From Pseudomonas sp. CCC3.1 (GTDB taxonomy: Bacteria > Pseudomonadota > Gammaproteobacteria > Pseudomonadales > Pseudomonadaceae), in the NCBI RefSeq assembly GCF_034347405.1, contig NZ_CP133778.1, forward strand, positions 1,054,001 to 1,118,000: DNA of 64,000 nucleotides, in the 5' to 3' direction. A model generated the notes under the pieces. That model searched no databases and was not told the origin of the DNA. It saw nothing but the letters and a program-made list of their open reading frames with translations. Position 1 is the first letter of the stretch; each line of letters begins with the position of its first letter. Positions 16,230 to 25,596 of the stretch are shown here, in pieces. A program made the position numbers and the translations under genes.

Positions 16230-18158
16230 TTACTGATCATCAAAATAACGTTCATGCCAGTCCACCAGCGGCTGTGGCACGTTGAGTTTCTGTCCGTAGA
16301 TCACCGAATAAGACAATACGTTTTGCACGTATTGGCGGGTTTCGTCGAACGGAATGCTTTCAATCCAGACATCAAAGCCTAAGTGGTTCGCACCTTTGAG
16401 CCACTGACGGACACGGCCCGGCCCTGCGTTATAGGCGGCAGATGCGAGCACCCGGTTGCCGTTGAACTGACCATGTACCTGGCTCAGGTAAGCGGCGCCG
16501 AGCTGGATATTTTTGTCCGGGTCCAGCACTTGTTGCGGCGAGGCCAGCGGGATGCTGAACTTGCGTGCAGTCTCTTTGGCGGTAGCTGGCATCAATTGCA
16601 TCAAGCCGCTGGCGCCGACACCGGAACGGGCGTCGTCCATAAAGGCACTTTCCTGACGCGTAATAGCGAACACCCAGCTTGAGTGCAGCCCGCGCACTTT
16701 GGCTTCGCGCACCAGAGTGTCGCGATGCGCCATCGGGAAACGAATATCCAGGTCGTCCCAATATTGCGCCTGACTGATGGTGCGGATGGCCGGGAAATAC
16801 CACTTCAGGTCGTAGGCCAGCTTGGCCTGGGCGACCATTTCGTCGCGATTGAAATGGCGGCTGACGTAATACCATTCGCGCCGACCATCCACCACTTGGC
16901 CGCGTGCATGGAACTCCAAAGCACGCTGCACGCCCGGTGTGTTGCGCACTTTGTTGACCAGTTGCGGGCTGAGCATCAGCGGTCTGTTGTTGAGCTGATA
17001 AGGGGTTTGCGCCCGATCAGCGGCCAGGAAGCCGTAGAAGTCACGTTCCTTGGCGACGTTTTTCAGCAGCACCAGCGCTTGCGGGTTTTTCGGTTCGGCC
17101 AGTTCCAGGCTGCGCGCTTGCCAGTAACGCCAGCGGTTGGTAGTTGCCAGGTCTTGCGGCAGCTTTTTGGTCAGCTGGTAGGCGTCTTCCCAGCGCGCAA
17201 GGCGCAGCAGCAGGCGCAGGCGCCATTCGGTGACGGTGTTGTCACGCAACTCCGGGTCGTACTGGGTCATGATGTCCAGGCCGCGGCTGTCGTAACGGCG
17301 GGCGAACGTCAGGCCGATTTCTCGGGCAATGGACACTTTTTCGTCACGAGAAAAGTGCATGTTAGTGGCGTAGGTGTCGAGCAGTGCCGCAGCCTTTTCC
17401 GGGTCTTGGCGTGCCAGGCGTCGTAGGCCAAGGCCGACCGCGTCCGACATGGCCTCACTGGCCGGGGCAAAGCGTGACGGCTGGCTGAGCATGTCGGGCT
17501 TCTGTGCCACGTCGATCATGATCTTGGCTTGTGGGCCCAAGGTAGTAAGGCCACTGGCCAGCGAGGTGGCCAGCCCGTAATTGCGTGCTTCGGCGGCCAG
17601 CTTGACCCGCTGCCAGCGTTTTTGCTCGGTCAATTGGCCTTCAGCGGCCCATTGGCTGAACAGCGCATCACAGGCGGCTGGTTGTGCCTTGCCAACCAGC
17701 CAGAGCTTCTCGGCGCTGGCATACCCTTCGGCCTTGAGGTTGTGGTTGAGCTGATACTGGCCGTTGAGGCAATCGAGTTCGGTGAAATTGAGCTTAGGGT
17801 CGTAGTACTTGGCGAAGGTGGCCCAGTCGCCACGGTCTGCCAGCCAACGCAGCCAGCGCAGTTTCATCCAGTTGGCTTGCGGCAGGTCGCCATGCTCAGC
17901 CAAAAACTGCTCGATTTCGGTGTTGCTGGCGGATTTCAGGCGGGCGGTCAGCTCGTCATACGCCAGATAAGGGGTCAGTGGGTAACTGCGCAGGGCAGTG
18001 GCATTTTGAAAATAAGGGCCGGAGTCACCTTTGGCCAAAGCGCGTTTAGCGTTGTCGTAGAGTTGGCGTTGTTGAGTCAGGTCTGCGGCCAGCGTGGATT
18101 GCACGGCGCAGCTGGTGAGAAGCAGGCAGGATAAAAAGTTGAAAAGACGACTGCGCAT
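16230..18158 (-). CDS. slt: soluble lytic murein transglycosylase
   Basis: 642 residues. Periplasmic enzyme cleaving the MurNAc-GlcNAc bond of peptidoglycan with anhydro-product formation. A signal peptide (MRSRLFNFLSCLLLTSCAVQ) is followed by a long alpha-superhelical U/L domain. The C-terminal catalytic SLT domain has the Glu in FAITRQESAFMDDARSG and the block GLMQLMPATAKETA. The ATG at 18158 is chosen because a signal peptide follows directly; the frame open to 18506 overlaps the uup promoter. Divergent from uup. Confidence 0.94.
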   Translation of the reverse strand: MRSRLFNFLSCLLLTSCAVQSTLAADLTQQRQLYDNAKRALAKGDSGPYFQNATALRSYPLTPYLAYDELTARLKSASNTEIEQFLAEHGDLPQANWMKLRWLRWLADRGDWATFAKYYDPKLNFTELDCLNGQYQLNHNLKAEGYASAEKLWLVGKAQPAACDALFSQWAAEGQLTEQKRWQRVKLAAEARNYGLATSLASGLTTLGPQAKIMIDVAQKPDMLSQPSRFAPASEAMSDAVGLGLRRLARQDPEKAAALLDTYATNMHFSRDEKVSIAREIGLTFARRYDSRGLDIMTQYDPELRDNTVTEWRLRLLLRLARWEDAYQLTKKLPQDLATTNRWRYWQARSLELAEPKNPQALVLLKNVAKERDFYGFLAADRAQTPYQLNNRPLMLSPQLVNKVRNTPGVQRALEFHARGQVVDGRREWYYVSRHFNRDEMVAQAKLAYDLKWYFPAIRTISQAQYWDDLDIRFPMAHRDTLVREAKVRGLHSSWVFAITRQESAFMDDARSGVGASGLMQLMPATAKETARKFSIPLASPQQVLDPDKNIQLGAAYLSQVHGQFNGNRVLASAAYNAGPGRVRQWLKGANHLGFDVWIESIPFDETRQYVQNVLSYSVIYGQKLNVPQPLVDWHERYFDDQ

Positions 18159-18372
18159 GAGGCTTCCGTACAGGTAAAGATCACGACAAGTGCAGGGTGG
18201 ACCGCACTGATTGCCTCGTAGCTTAGCCTTTTGCCAGCGAGCCGTGAAAGCCTTGCCAGCCAACCGGTGCAACTTGCTACTAAATGAGAGGCTGGCGCGC
18301 CCGTACAAGAAATACCCGGCCGCCTGCGGGCTCAAATCAGGTAGAATGCGCGCCCAGTTTTTGGAGAAGCTC

Positions 18373-20289
18373 ATGACCCTGCTCAAATTCAGCGATGTGT
18401 CCCTTGCTTTCGGCTCTACGCCGTTGTTGGACAAGGTGTCCTGGCAGATCGCCCGTGGAGAGCGGGTGTGCATCATCGGCCGCAACGGCACCGGCAAGTC
18501 CAGCATGATGAAGCTGGTAAAAGGTGATCAGAAGCCCGACGACGGCTCTGTCTGGCGCGCACCCGGCCTCAAGATTGGCGAATTGCCGCAAGAGTTGCCG
18601 GTGGCCGACGGGCGGACCGTGTTCGACGTTGTAGCCGAAGGCCTGGACGGTGTCGGCGAGTTGCTGGCTCAGTACCATCACCTCAGCCAGAACATCGTTA
18701 CCGATGCCGACCTGGACAAACTGATGCATGTCCAGCAAGACCTTGAAGCCCGTGACGGCTGGCGCTTGCAGCAATTGGTCGACAGCACCCTGAGCCGCTT
18801 GCAGTTGCCGGCAGACAAAACCCTCGCCGAATTGTCCGGTGGTTGGCGTCGCCGCGTCCTGCTGGCGCAAGCACTGGTTTCCGAACCGGACCTGCTGCTG
18901 CTCGACGAACCGACCAACCACTTGGACATCGGCGCAATCGCGTGGCTGGAAGAGGCCTTGAAGGACTTCCAGGGCGCTGTTCTGTTCATCACGCATGACC
19001 GTTCCTTCTTGCAGAACCTGGCCACCCGGATTCTGGAATTGGACCGTGGCGGCCTGATCGACTGGAATGGCGACTACGCCAGCTTCCTGGTACACAAGGA
19101 AGCCACCCTGGCGGCAGAAGAAACCGCCAACGCCTTGTTCGACAAGCGCCTGGCTCAGGAAGAAGTGTGGATCCGTCAGGGCATCAAGGCCCGTCGTACC
19201 CGTAACGAAGGTCGCGTTCGCGCCTTGAAAGCCTTGCGAGTAGAGCGCAGCGAGCGTCGTGAGCGTACCGGCAAGGCCAATATCTTGCTCGACACGGCCG
19301 ACAAGTCCGGCAAGCAAGTGATGGTGCTGGAAAACGTCAGCTTTGCTCACCCGAACGGTCCGTTCCTGATCAAGGACTTCTCGATGGTCCTGCAACGTGG
19401 CGACCGTATCGGTCTGCTGGGCGCAAACGGTACGGGCAAAACCACACTGTTGAAGCTGATGCTGGGCGGTCTGCAACCGACCGACGGCAAAGTGGAAGAG
19501 GGCACGCGCATCGACGTGGCGTACTTCGACCAGTTGCGTCACCAGTTGGACCTGGAAAAAACCGTGATCGACAACGTTGCGGAAGGCCGCGACTTTATCG
19601 ACATCGATGGTCAAAGCCGCCACGTCCTCAGCTACTTGGGTGACTTCCTGTTCAGCCCGCAGCGTGCCCGCACGCCGGTCAAGGCGCTGTCGGGTGGTGA
19701 GCGTGCGCGTTTGTTGCTGGCCAAATTGTTCAGTAAGCCAGCGAACCTGCTGGTCCTCGACGAGCCGACCAACGACCTGGACGTTGAAACTCTGGAGCTG
19801 TTGGAAGAAGTGTTGCTGACCTTCCAGGGCACCGTGCTAATGGTTAGCCACGACCGGGCATTCCTCGACAACGTGGTCACCAGCACCCTGGTCTTCGAAG
19901 GTGAAGGCAAGGTGCGTGAATACGTGGGCGGTTATCAGGACTGGCTGCGTCAGGGCGGTTCGCCGCGCTTGTTGGGCGTCACCGAGAGCAAGTCCGGCAA
20001 AGCTGACTTGAACTCGGCGGTGGTGACGGCAGCACCGGCTCAGGCCGCTGCACAGCCTGCACCTGCGGCAAAGAAGAAACTCAGCTACAAGCTGCAGCGC
20101 GAGCTGGAAGCGTTGCCGGGTGACATCGACGCCAAAGAACAGGCCATCGCTGCCGTTGAAGCTGACATGGCGAAAGCGGATTTTTATCAGCGTCCTGCTG
20201 CGCAAACGGCCGAAGTGATCGCCAAGCTGGAAAAGCTGCAAGCCGAGCTTGAGCAATTGGTTGAGCGTTGGGCTGAGCTGGATGCCTGA
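18373..20289 (+). CDS. uup: ABC-F ATPase Uup
   Basis: 638 residues, two ABC domains and no membrane segment. Walker A motifs: GRNGTGKSS and GANGTGKTT. Signatures: LSGGWRRRV and LSGGERARL. Walker B: LLLLDEPTNHLD and LLVLDEPTNDLD. The C-terminal tail (KKKLSYKLQRELEALPGDID onward) is the coiled coil typical of Uup, which binds DNA or branched structures in E. coli. ABC-F proteins act on ribosomes. The ATG at 18373 has GGAGAAG upstream. A terminator follows at 20309. Confidence 0.93.
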   Translation: MTLLKFSDVSLAFGSTPLLDKVSWQIARGERVCIIGRNGTGKSSMMKLVKGDQKPDDGSVWRAPGLKIGELPQELPVADGRTVFDVVAEGLDGVGELLAQYHHLSQNIVTDADLDKLMHVQQDLEARDGWRLQQLVDSTLSRLQLPADKTLAELSGGWRRRVLLAQALVSEPDLLLLDEPTNHLDIGAIAWLEEALKDFQGAVLFITHDRSFLQNLATRILELDRGGLIDWNGDYASFLVHKEATLAAEETANALFDKRLAQEEVWIRQGIKARRTRNEGRVRALKALRVERSERRERTGKANILLDTADKSGKQVMVLENVSFAHPNGPFLIKDFSMVLQRGDRIGLLGANGTGKTTLLKLMLGGLQPTDGKVEEGTRIDVAYFDQLRHQLDLEKTVIDNVAEGRDFIDIDGQSRHVLSYLGDFLFSPQRARTPVKALSGGERARLLLAKLFSKPANLLVLDEPTNDLDVETLELLEEVLLTFQGTVLMVSHDRAFLDNVVTSTLVFEGEGKVREYVGGYQDWLRQGGSPRLLGVTESKSGKADLNSAVVTAAPAQAAAQPAPAAKKKLSYKLQRELEALPGDIDAKEQAIAAVEADMAKADFYQRPAAQTAEVIAKLEKLQAELEQLVERWAELDA

Positions 20290-20308
20290 TTGACCGTTAG
20301 CTGAAATG

Positions 20309-20346
20309 AAAAAGCCCGGCCCTTTAATCAAGGGTCGGGCTTTTTT
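20309..20346. terminator. bidirectional terminator between uup and the usp gene
   Basis: Hairpin AAGCCCGGCCCTT / AAGGGTCGGGCTT with loop TAATC. It is flanked by an A-run on the left and TTTTTT on the right, so it can end transcription from both convergent genes. Confidence 0.9.
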
Positions 20347-20366
20347 GCTGTTGCCGGACGGGGATC

Positions 20367-20819
20367 TTATTCGGCTTTTTTCAGGCTAACGGCCAATACG
20401 TCGCACGGTGCGCCATGCAAAACGTCATTGGCGGTGGAGCCCAGCAGCAATGCCAGGCCGTGGCGGCCATGACTGCCGACCACAATCAGTTCGCAGCCGT
20501 GCTCTTTAGCGAAGCCATGGATTTCCTGGCGTGGCTGGCCATATTCCAGATGGCAGTTATCTTTGGACAGTTGCGGGTATATGTCTATCAACCGCTCAAG
20601 GCGTGCTTTGGCTTGATCGAATTGTTGTTGCTGCAACTGCGACAGGTCCATCGGAACGTCGCCGCCAAAGGCCATTGCCATCGGCTCGACGATATGGATG
20701 AGTGACAGCTTTGCATTGTTGGCTTCAGCGCTGGCGCTGGCGCGATAAATTACCGGGTCGCATTCTTCGGTCAGGTCGACGGCAACCAAAATATGTTTGT
20801 AGGGCATCGGCGAGGTCAT
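20367..20819 (-). CDS. universal stress protein, UspA family
   Basis: 150 residues, single Usp domain: start block YKHILVAVDLTEECDPV and the ATP-loop-like C-terminal motif VVGSHGRHGLALLLGSTAND. The presence of the G-2x-G-9x-G(S/T) pattern suggests a nucleotide-binding member rather than a UspA-type non-binder. AGGAG lies 8 bp before the ATG at 20819; a second in-frame ATG at 20807 is possible. Confidence 0.9.
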   Translation of the reverse strand: MTSPMPYKHILVAVDLTEECDPVIYRASASAEANNAKLSLIHIVEPMAMAFGGDVPMDLSQLQQQQFDQAKARLERLIDIYPQLSKDNCHLEYGQPRQEIHGFAKEHGCELIVVGSHGRHGLALLLGSTANDVLHGAPCDVLAVSLKKAE

Positions 20820-20923
20820 GTGAAGCGCTCCTGTAAATGGCGATTAGTTATGAGTATGGCCCCTTTGTAGGGGCTTGGCTTGGGCCGGGGTCAACTCGTT
20901 TATCAGGTAATGAGAGTAGAAAT

Positions 20924-21361
20924 ATGACGGTATGGATAGTGGTGTCAATCCTGGCGCTGGTTCTGAGCCCTTTGGCATGGCTGCGTCCTTCGCGTCGCCA
21001 GAGTGGTCGAATGGCATTGCGCATGGAGGCGCGGCGCATGGGTTTGGCAATGCAACTGGCGAGCCAGGAATGGCCGCATTGGCTAGAACCTGAGCCGCCG
21101 GGCTCCTGCGCGCAATTCCATCGCCCGCGGCGCAGTACTAAACCTGAAACATGGTGCTATTGGCAATCATCGCCAGGAATATGGGTCAATCAGTGGCGTG
21201 AAGAATGTGTCGATGAGCGTCTGTTGGCACAGTTCAAAAAGTTGCCAGCGAATGTGTACAAGGTCGAAGCTGGCGCCCAAATGATTGCACTGTATTGGGG
21301 CGAGAAGGGTGAGCCAGAAGTCCTGCAAGCCATTGATCAAGTGCTTAAAGCCTTGGCGTAA
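20924..21361 (+). CDS. uncharacterised membrane-anchored protein
   Basis: 145 residues. One N-terminal membrane helix (WIVVSILALVLSPLAWL), then a basic linker and a soluble domain of about 100 residues with a Trp/Pro-rich stretch. I do not recognise the family. Its place between a usp gene and fadBA matches a conserved Pseudomonas hypothetical, as I recall. The ATG at 20924 directly precedes the helix. A REPIN begins 16 bp after its stop. Confidence 0.75.
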   Translation: MTVWIVVSILALVLSPLAWLRPSRRQSGRMALRMEARRMGLAMQLASQEWPHWLEPEPPGSCAQFHRPRRSTKPETWCYWQSSPGIWVNQWREECVDERLLAQFKKLPANVYKVEAGAQMIALYWGEKGEPEVLQAIDQVLKALA

Positions 21362-21376
21362 GCCTGTCTGTATCCT

Positions 21377-21467
21377 CTGTGGGAGCCTGGCTTGCCAGCG
21401 ATGCTGACGCCACGGTTTGTCTGCTGCACCGCGTCGATCCAATCGCTGGCAAGCCAGGCTCCCACAG
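21377..21467. repeat. REPIN-like palindrome, second family (GGGAGCCTGGCTTGCC)
   Basis: Perfect 26-bp inverted repeat, 39-bp spacer. The left arm 21377-21402 begins CTGTGGGAGCCTGGCTTGCC; the right arm 21442-21467 ends GGCTCCCACAG. The motif differs from the six GAGCGAGCTTGC copies, so it belongs to another REP group. It lies directly after the uncharacterised membrane-protein gene. Confidence 0.9.
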
Positions 21468-21633
21468 GTCTTGCCGCCCACAAGAATTACGCTTGACCGC
21501 CGTTGTGCAAAAACCCTGTCTATCCTTCTTTGCTCTTTTGCGGGTTTAAAACTGACTGGCGAGTCGTTTTGTCATCGTTGTTTTGGACAATTGACAATCA
21601 GTGGCTTTTCCGTGAAGGTGTCCACACCCAAAT

Positions 21634-21647
21634 CAAACGGGCGTATG
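21634..21647. promoter_or_regulatory. candidate PsrA operator upstream of fadBA
   Basis: CAAACGGGCGTATG fits the PsrA pattern (G/C)AAAC-N4-GTTT(G/C) with one mismatch (GTATG for GTTTG). It is about 165 bp before the fadB start. PsrA is known to control fadBA in Pseudomonas; this exact site is inferred. Confidence 0.35.
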
Positions 21648-21809
21648 AATCGAGTGTTTGTCTTGTCAGATGACGCTCGCAGAACCCCGATTATCGCGTT
21701 GGCGGGTGTGCCTGGCGGATTGGCATCAACATTGGCGCAAAGGTCAATGACAGCCAGACGCTAGCGTCCGACGTGTACTGTTCAGCTTCCATATCGTGGA
21801 GATCAGTTG

Positions 21810-23957
21810 ATGATTTACGAAGGTAAAGCCATCACGGTTACGGCTCTTGAAAGTGGCATCGTCGAACTCAAGTTCGATCTCAAGGGTGAGTCCGTCAACA
21901 AGTTCAACCGTCTAACCCTGAACGAATTGCGTCAGGCAGTGGATGCGATCAAGGCAGATGCTTCGGTCAAGGGTGTCATCGTTTCCAGTGGTAAAGACGT
22001 CTTTATCGTCGGCGCAGACATCACCGAATTCGTCGAAAACTTCAAGTTGCCGGATGCCGAGCTGATCGCGGGCAACCTCGAAGCCAACAAAATCTTCAGT
22101 GATTTCGAAGACCTCAACGTCCCTACTGTCGCGGCCATCAATGGCATCGCATTGGGTGGCGGTCTGGAAATGTGCCTGGCAGCGGACTTCCGCGTCATGG
22201 CTGACAGCGCCAAAATTGGCCTGCCAGAAGTCAAACTGGGCATCTACCCGGGCTTCGGCGGCACTGTGCGCCTCCCGCGCCTGATCGGCGTTGATAACGC
22301 TGTTGAATGGATCGCCTCGGGTAAAGAAAACCGTGCCGAAGACGCGCTCAAAGTCAGTGCTGTTGACGCTGTAGTGACTGCTGACAAGCTGGGCGAAGCC
22401 GCGCTGGACCTGATCAAGCGCGCCATCAGTGGCGAGCTGGATTACAAGGCCAAGCGCCAGCCGAAGCTTGAAAAACTCAAGCTGAACGCGATTGAACAAA
22501 TGATGGCGTTCGAAACCGCCAAAGGTTTCGTCGCCGGTCAAGCGGGTCCGAACTACCCGGCGCCGGTTGAAGCGATCAAGACCATTCAGAAAGCCGCGAA
22601 CTTCGGTCGTGACAAGGCGCTGGAAGTCGAAGCCGCAGGTTTCGCCAAACTGGCGAAAACCAGCGCTTCGCAATGTTTGATCGGCCTGTTCCTGAACGAT
22701 CAGGAGCTGAAGAAAAAAGCCAAGATCTACGACAAGATCGCCAAAGACGTGAAGCAGGCTGCCGTGCTCGGCGCAGGCATCATGGGCGGCGGTATTGCCT
22801 ATCAGTCGGCCTCCAAAGGCACGCCGATCCTGATGAAAGACATCAACGAGCATGGCATCGAGCAAGGTCTGGCAGAAGCCGCCAAGCTGCTGGTGGGCCG
22901 CGTTGATAAAGGCCGCATGACCCCGGCAAAAATGGCCGAAGTGCTTAATGGCATTCGTCCTACTTTGTCCTACGGTGATTTCGGCAACGTCGATCTGGTG
23001 GTCGAAGCCGTTGTTGAAAACCCGAAGGTCAAGCAAGCCGTGCTGGCGGAAGTGGAAAACCACGTTCGCGAAGATGCCATTCTGGCCTCCAACACCTCGA
23101 CCATTTCCATCAGCCTGCTGGCCAAAGCCCTCAAGCGTCCGGAAAATTTCGTCGGCATGCACTTCTTCAACCCTGTACACATGATGCCGCTGGTTGAAGT
23201 GATTCGTGGCGAGAAGTCCAGCGACCAGGCTGTAGCCACCACCGTTGCCTACGCCAAGAAAATGGGCAAAAACCCGATCGTCGTTAACGACTGCCCGGGC
23301 TTTTTGGTCAACCGCGTTCTGTTCCCGTACTTCGGCGGTTTCGCCAAGCTGGTCAGTGCCGGTGTCGACTTCGTGCGCATCGACAAAGTGATGGAAAAAT
23401 TCGGCTGGCCGATGGGCCCGGCGTACCTGATGGACGTGGTCGGCATTGACACCGGACACCACGGTCGTGACGTGATGGCTGAGGGCTTCCCGGATCGCAT
23501 GAAAGACGACCGCCGTTCAGCGATCGACGCTCTGTACGAGGCCAAGCGCCTGGGCCAGAAGAACGGCAAGGGCTTCTACGCCTACGAGGCTGACAAGAAG
23601 GGCAAGCAGAAGAAAGTCGTTGATTCGAGCGTGCTTGAAGTGCTCAAGCCGATTGTCTACGAGCAGCGCGACGTCACTGACGAAGACATCATCAACTGGA
23701 TGATGATCCCGTTGTGCTTGGAAACCGTGCGTTGCCTGGAAGACGGCATCGTTGAAACCGCAGCCGAGGCCGACATGGGCCTGGTGTACGGCATTGGCTT
23801 CCCGCTGTTCCGTGGCGGCGCGCTGCGCTACATCGACTCGATCGGTGTTGCACAGTTTGTCGCCCTGGCTGATCAGTACGCTGAACTGGGCGCGCTGTAC
23901 CACCCGACTGCGAAGCTGCGTGAAATGGCCAAAAACGGTCAGAGCTTCTTCGGTTAA
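21810..23957 (+). CDS. fadB: fatty acid oxidation complex alpha subunit FadB
   Basis: 715 residues, the usual length. Bifunctional enoyl-CoA hydratase / 3-hydroxyacyl-CoA dehydrogenase. The N-terminal crotonase domain has the oxyanion block IALGGGLEMCLAADFRVM. The central NAD-binding motif is AAVLGAGIMGGGIAYQSA, and the dehydrogenase block is NFVGMHFFNPVHMMPLVEV. It forms an alpha2beta2 complex with FadA, encoded 27 bp downstream. The ATG at 21810 has GGAG upstream. Confidence 0.97.
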   Translation: MIYEGKAITVTALESGIVELKFDLKGESVNKFNRLTLNELRQAVDAIKADASVKGVIVSSGKDVFIVGADITEFVENFKLPDAELIAGNLEANKIFSDFEDLNVPTVAAINGIALGGGLEMCLAADFRVMADSAKIGLPEVKLGIYPGFGGTVRLPRLIGVDNAVEWIASGKENRAEDALKVSAVDAVVTADKLGEAALDLIKRAISGELDYKAKRQPKLEKLKLNAIEQMMAFETAKGFVAGQAGPNYPAPVEAIKTIQKAANFGRDKALEVEAAGFAKLAKTSASQCLIGLFLNDQELKKKAKIYDKIAKDVKQAAVLGAGIMGGGIAYQSASKGTPILMKDINEHGIEQGLAEAAKLLVGRVDKGRMTPAKMAEVLNGIRPTLSYGDFGNVDLVVEAVVENPKVKQAVLAEVENHVREDAILASNTSTISISLLAKALKRPENFVGMHFFNPVHMMPLVEVIRGEKSSDQAVATTVAYAKKMGKNPIVVNDCPGFLVNRVLFPYFGGFAKLVSAGVDFVRIDKVMEKFGWPMGPAYLMDVVGIDTGHHGRDVMAEGFPDRMKDDRRSAIDALYEAKRLGQKNGKGFYAYEADKKGKQKKVVDSSVLEVLKPIVYEQRDVTDEDIINWMMIPLCLETVRCLEDGIVETAAEADMGLVYGIGFPLFRGGALRYIDSIGVAQFVALADQYAELGALYHPTAKLREMAKNGQSFFG

Positions 23958-23984
23958 GCGCCCCATTAGAGTGAGAGTGAAATT

Positions 23985-25160
23985 ATGAGCTTGAATCCTA
24001 GAGACGTGGTGATTGTCGACTTCGGTCGCACCCCGATGGGCCGCTCCAAGGGTGGCATGCACCGCAACACCCGTGCTGAAGACATGTCTGCGCACCTGAT
24101 CAGCAAAGTGCTGGAGCGCAACAACAAGGTTGACCCGAACGAAGTCGAAGACGTGATCTGGGGCTGTGTAAACCAGACCCTGGAGCAGGGCTGGAACATT
24201 GCGCGCATGGCGTCGCTGATGACCCAGATTCCGCACACGTCTGCGGCACAAACCGTGAGCCGCCTGTGCGGTTCCTCCATGAGCGCTTTGCACACTGCTG
24301 CGCAAGCGATCATGACCGGTAACGGTGACGTGTTCGTGGTTGGCGGCGTCGAGCATATGGGCCACGTGAGCATGATGCACGGCGTTGACCCTAACCCGCA
24401 CATGTCGCTGTACGCGGCCAAAGCGTCGGGCATGATGGGCCTGACCGCTGAAATGCTTGGCAAGATGCATGGCATCACCCGTGAGCAGCAGGATGCCTTT
24501 GGCGTGCGTTCTCATCAGTTGGCCCACAAGGCGACGATTGAAGGCAAGTTCAAAGACGAAATCATCCCGATGCAAGGCTATGACGAAAACGGCTTCCTGA
24601 AAATTTTCGACTACGATGAAACCATCCGTCCGGAAACGACCCTGGAAAGCCTGGCTGCATTGAAGCCTGCGTTCAACCCTAAGGGTGGCACCGTAACGGC
24701 GGGTACGTCGTCGCAGATTACCGACGGTGCTTCGTGCATGATCGTTATGTCGGCTCAGCGCGCTAAAGACTTGGGTCTTGAGCCGCTGGCCGTGATCCGC
24801 TCGATGGCAGTAGCGGGTGTGGATCCGGCAATCATGGGCTATGGTCCAGTACCGGCGACACAAAAAGCATTGAAGCGCGCGGGCTTGAATATGGCCGACA
24901 TCGACTTCATTGAGCTCAACGAGGCTTTCGCTGCACAGGCTCTGCCAGTGCTGAAAGATCTGAAAGTGCTCGACAAGATGAATGAGAAGGTTAACCTGCA
25001 CGGCGGTGCAATCGCTCTGGGCCATCCATTTGGATGCTCGGGTGCTCGTATCTCCGGCACTTTGCTCAATGTGATGAAGCAAAATGGCGGCACTTTCGGG
25101 TTGTCCACCATGTGCATTGGTCTTGGCCAGGGCATTGCCACTGTCTTCGAACGCGTTTAA
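23985..25160 (+). CDS. fadA: 3-ketoacyl-CoA thiolase FadA
   Basis: 391 residues. Last step of the beta-oxidation cycle, thiolytic cleavage releasing acetyl-CoA. The nucleophile is Cys95 in SRLCGSSMSALHTAAQAI. The histidine block is GGAIALGHPFGCSGAR, and the second cysteine is in TMCIGLGQG. Cotranscribed with fadB and closed by a terminator 20 bp after the stop. Confidence 0.97.
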   Translation: MSLNPRDVVIVDFGRTPMGRSKGGMHRNTRAEDMSAHLISKVLERNNKVDPNEVEDVIWGCVNQTLEQGWNIARMASLMTQIPHTSAAQTVSRLCGSSMSALHTAAQAIMTGNGDVFVVGGVEHMGHVSMMHGVDPNPHMSLYAAKASGMMGLTAEMLGKMHGITREQQDAFGVRSHQLAHKATIEGKFKDEIIPMQGYDENGFLKIFDYDETIRPETTLESLAALKPAFNPKGGTVTAGTSSQITDGASCMIVMSAQRAKDLGLEPLAVIRSMAVAGVDPAIMGYGPVPATQKALKRAGLNMADIDFIELNEAFAAQALPVLKDLKVLDKMNEKVNLHGGAIALGHPFGCSGARISGTLLNVMKQNGGTFGLSTMCIGLGQGIATVFERV

Positions 25161-25179
25161 AGCGTTGCGTTGATGGAAG

Positions 25180-25210
25180 CCGGGGCCATGTGCCCCGGTT
25201 TTTGTTTTTA
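25180..25210 (+). terminator. rho-independent terminator after fadBA
   Basis: Stem CCGGGGC / GCCCCGG, loop CATGT, followed by TTTTTGTTTTT. Directly downstream of fadA. Confidence 0.92.
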
Positions 25211-25245
25211 GGTGTTTTTCTTTTTTATTTGCAGGGAGCCGCAAC

Positions 25246-25482
25246 ATGGCGCTACAACCTGGGCTCTATCAGCATTACAAAGGGCCGCAATATCGGGTAT
25301 TCAATGTGGCTCGCCACTCAGAAACCGAAGAGGACGTGGTTTTTTACCAGGCCTTGTATGGCGAATACGGCTTTTGGGTCCGCCCGCTGAGCATGTTCCT
25401 TGAAACGGTCACCGTTGAGGGTGAACAGGTTCCGCGCTTTGCTTTGATTGAGGCTGAAGACAGCCTTTTTTCCCGGACATAA
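25246..25482 (+). CDS. DUF1653-family small protein
   Basis: 78 residues. The opening LQPGLYQHYKGPQYRVFNVARHSETEE-type text and the block VFYQALYGEYGFWVRPLSMF are characteristic of DUF1653. AGGGAG lies ten bases before the ATG. Isolated between fadA and topA; function unknown. Confidence 0.87.
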   Translation: MALQPGLYQHYKGPQYRVFNVARHSETEEDVVFYQALYGEYGFWVRPLSMFLETVTVEGEQVPRFALIEAEDSLFSRT

Positions 25483-25507
25483 GGCCTGGTCGCGCAGCAC
25501 CCTGTGC

Positions 25508-25536
25508 TTGACCTCACCTTGTAGCCACTATATATA
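25508..25536 (+). promoter_or_regulatory. sigma-70 promoter of topA
   Basis: TTGACC, 17-bp spacer, TATATA, about 60 bp before the topA start. The -10 is immediately followed by GCGGTGCCGCG, a GC-rich discriminator of the kind seen at supercoiling-sensitive promoters. Confidence 0.6.
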
Positions 25537-25596
25537 GCGGTGCCGCGTCAGGCGCTCACCGCCTTTCACTTCTAGAATTCAGGAATTTTCTGATCC

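Larger units (their letters stand above)
21362..21809. other. 448-bp intergenic region upstream of fadB
   Basis: No gene seen. It contains the 26+26-bp hairpin at 21377-21467 and a candidate PsrA operator at 21634-21647. The rest has mixed base composition with no recognisable RNA or ORF. The final 15 bases include GGAG before the fadB start. Confidence 0.6.

Noticed and set aside
18337..19623. 428-codon minus-strand ORF
   Set aside because: Exact shadow of uup; low-complexity composition rich in Gln/Val/His typical of antisense frames in high-GC genes.
21912..23462. 516-codon minus-strand ORF
   Set aside because: Shadow of fadB in the antisense frame; no motif.
23517..25247. 576-codon minus-strand ORF
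   Set aside because: Shadow of fadA and the fadB end. It spans the fadBA terminator, which a real gene would not.
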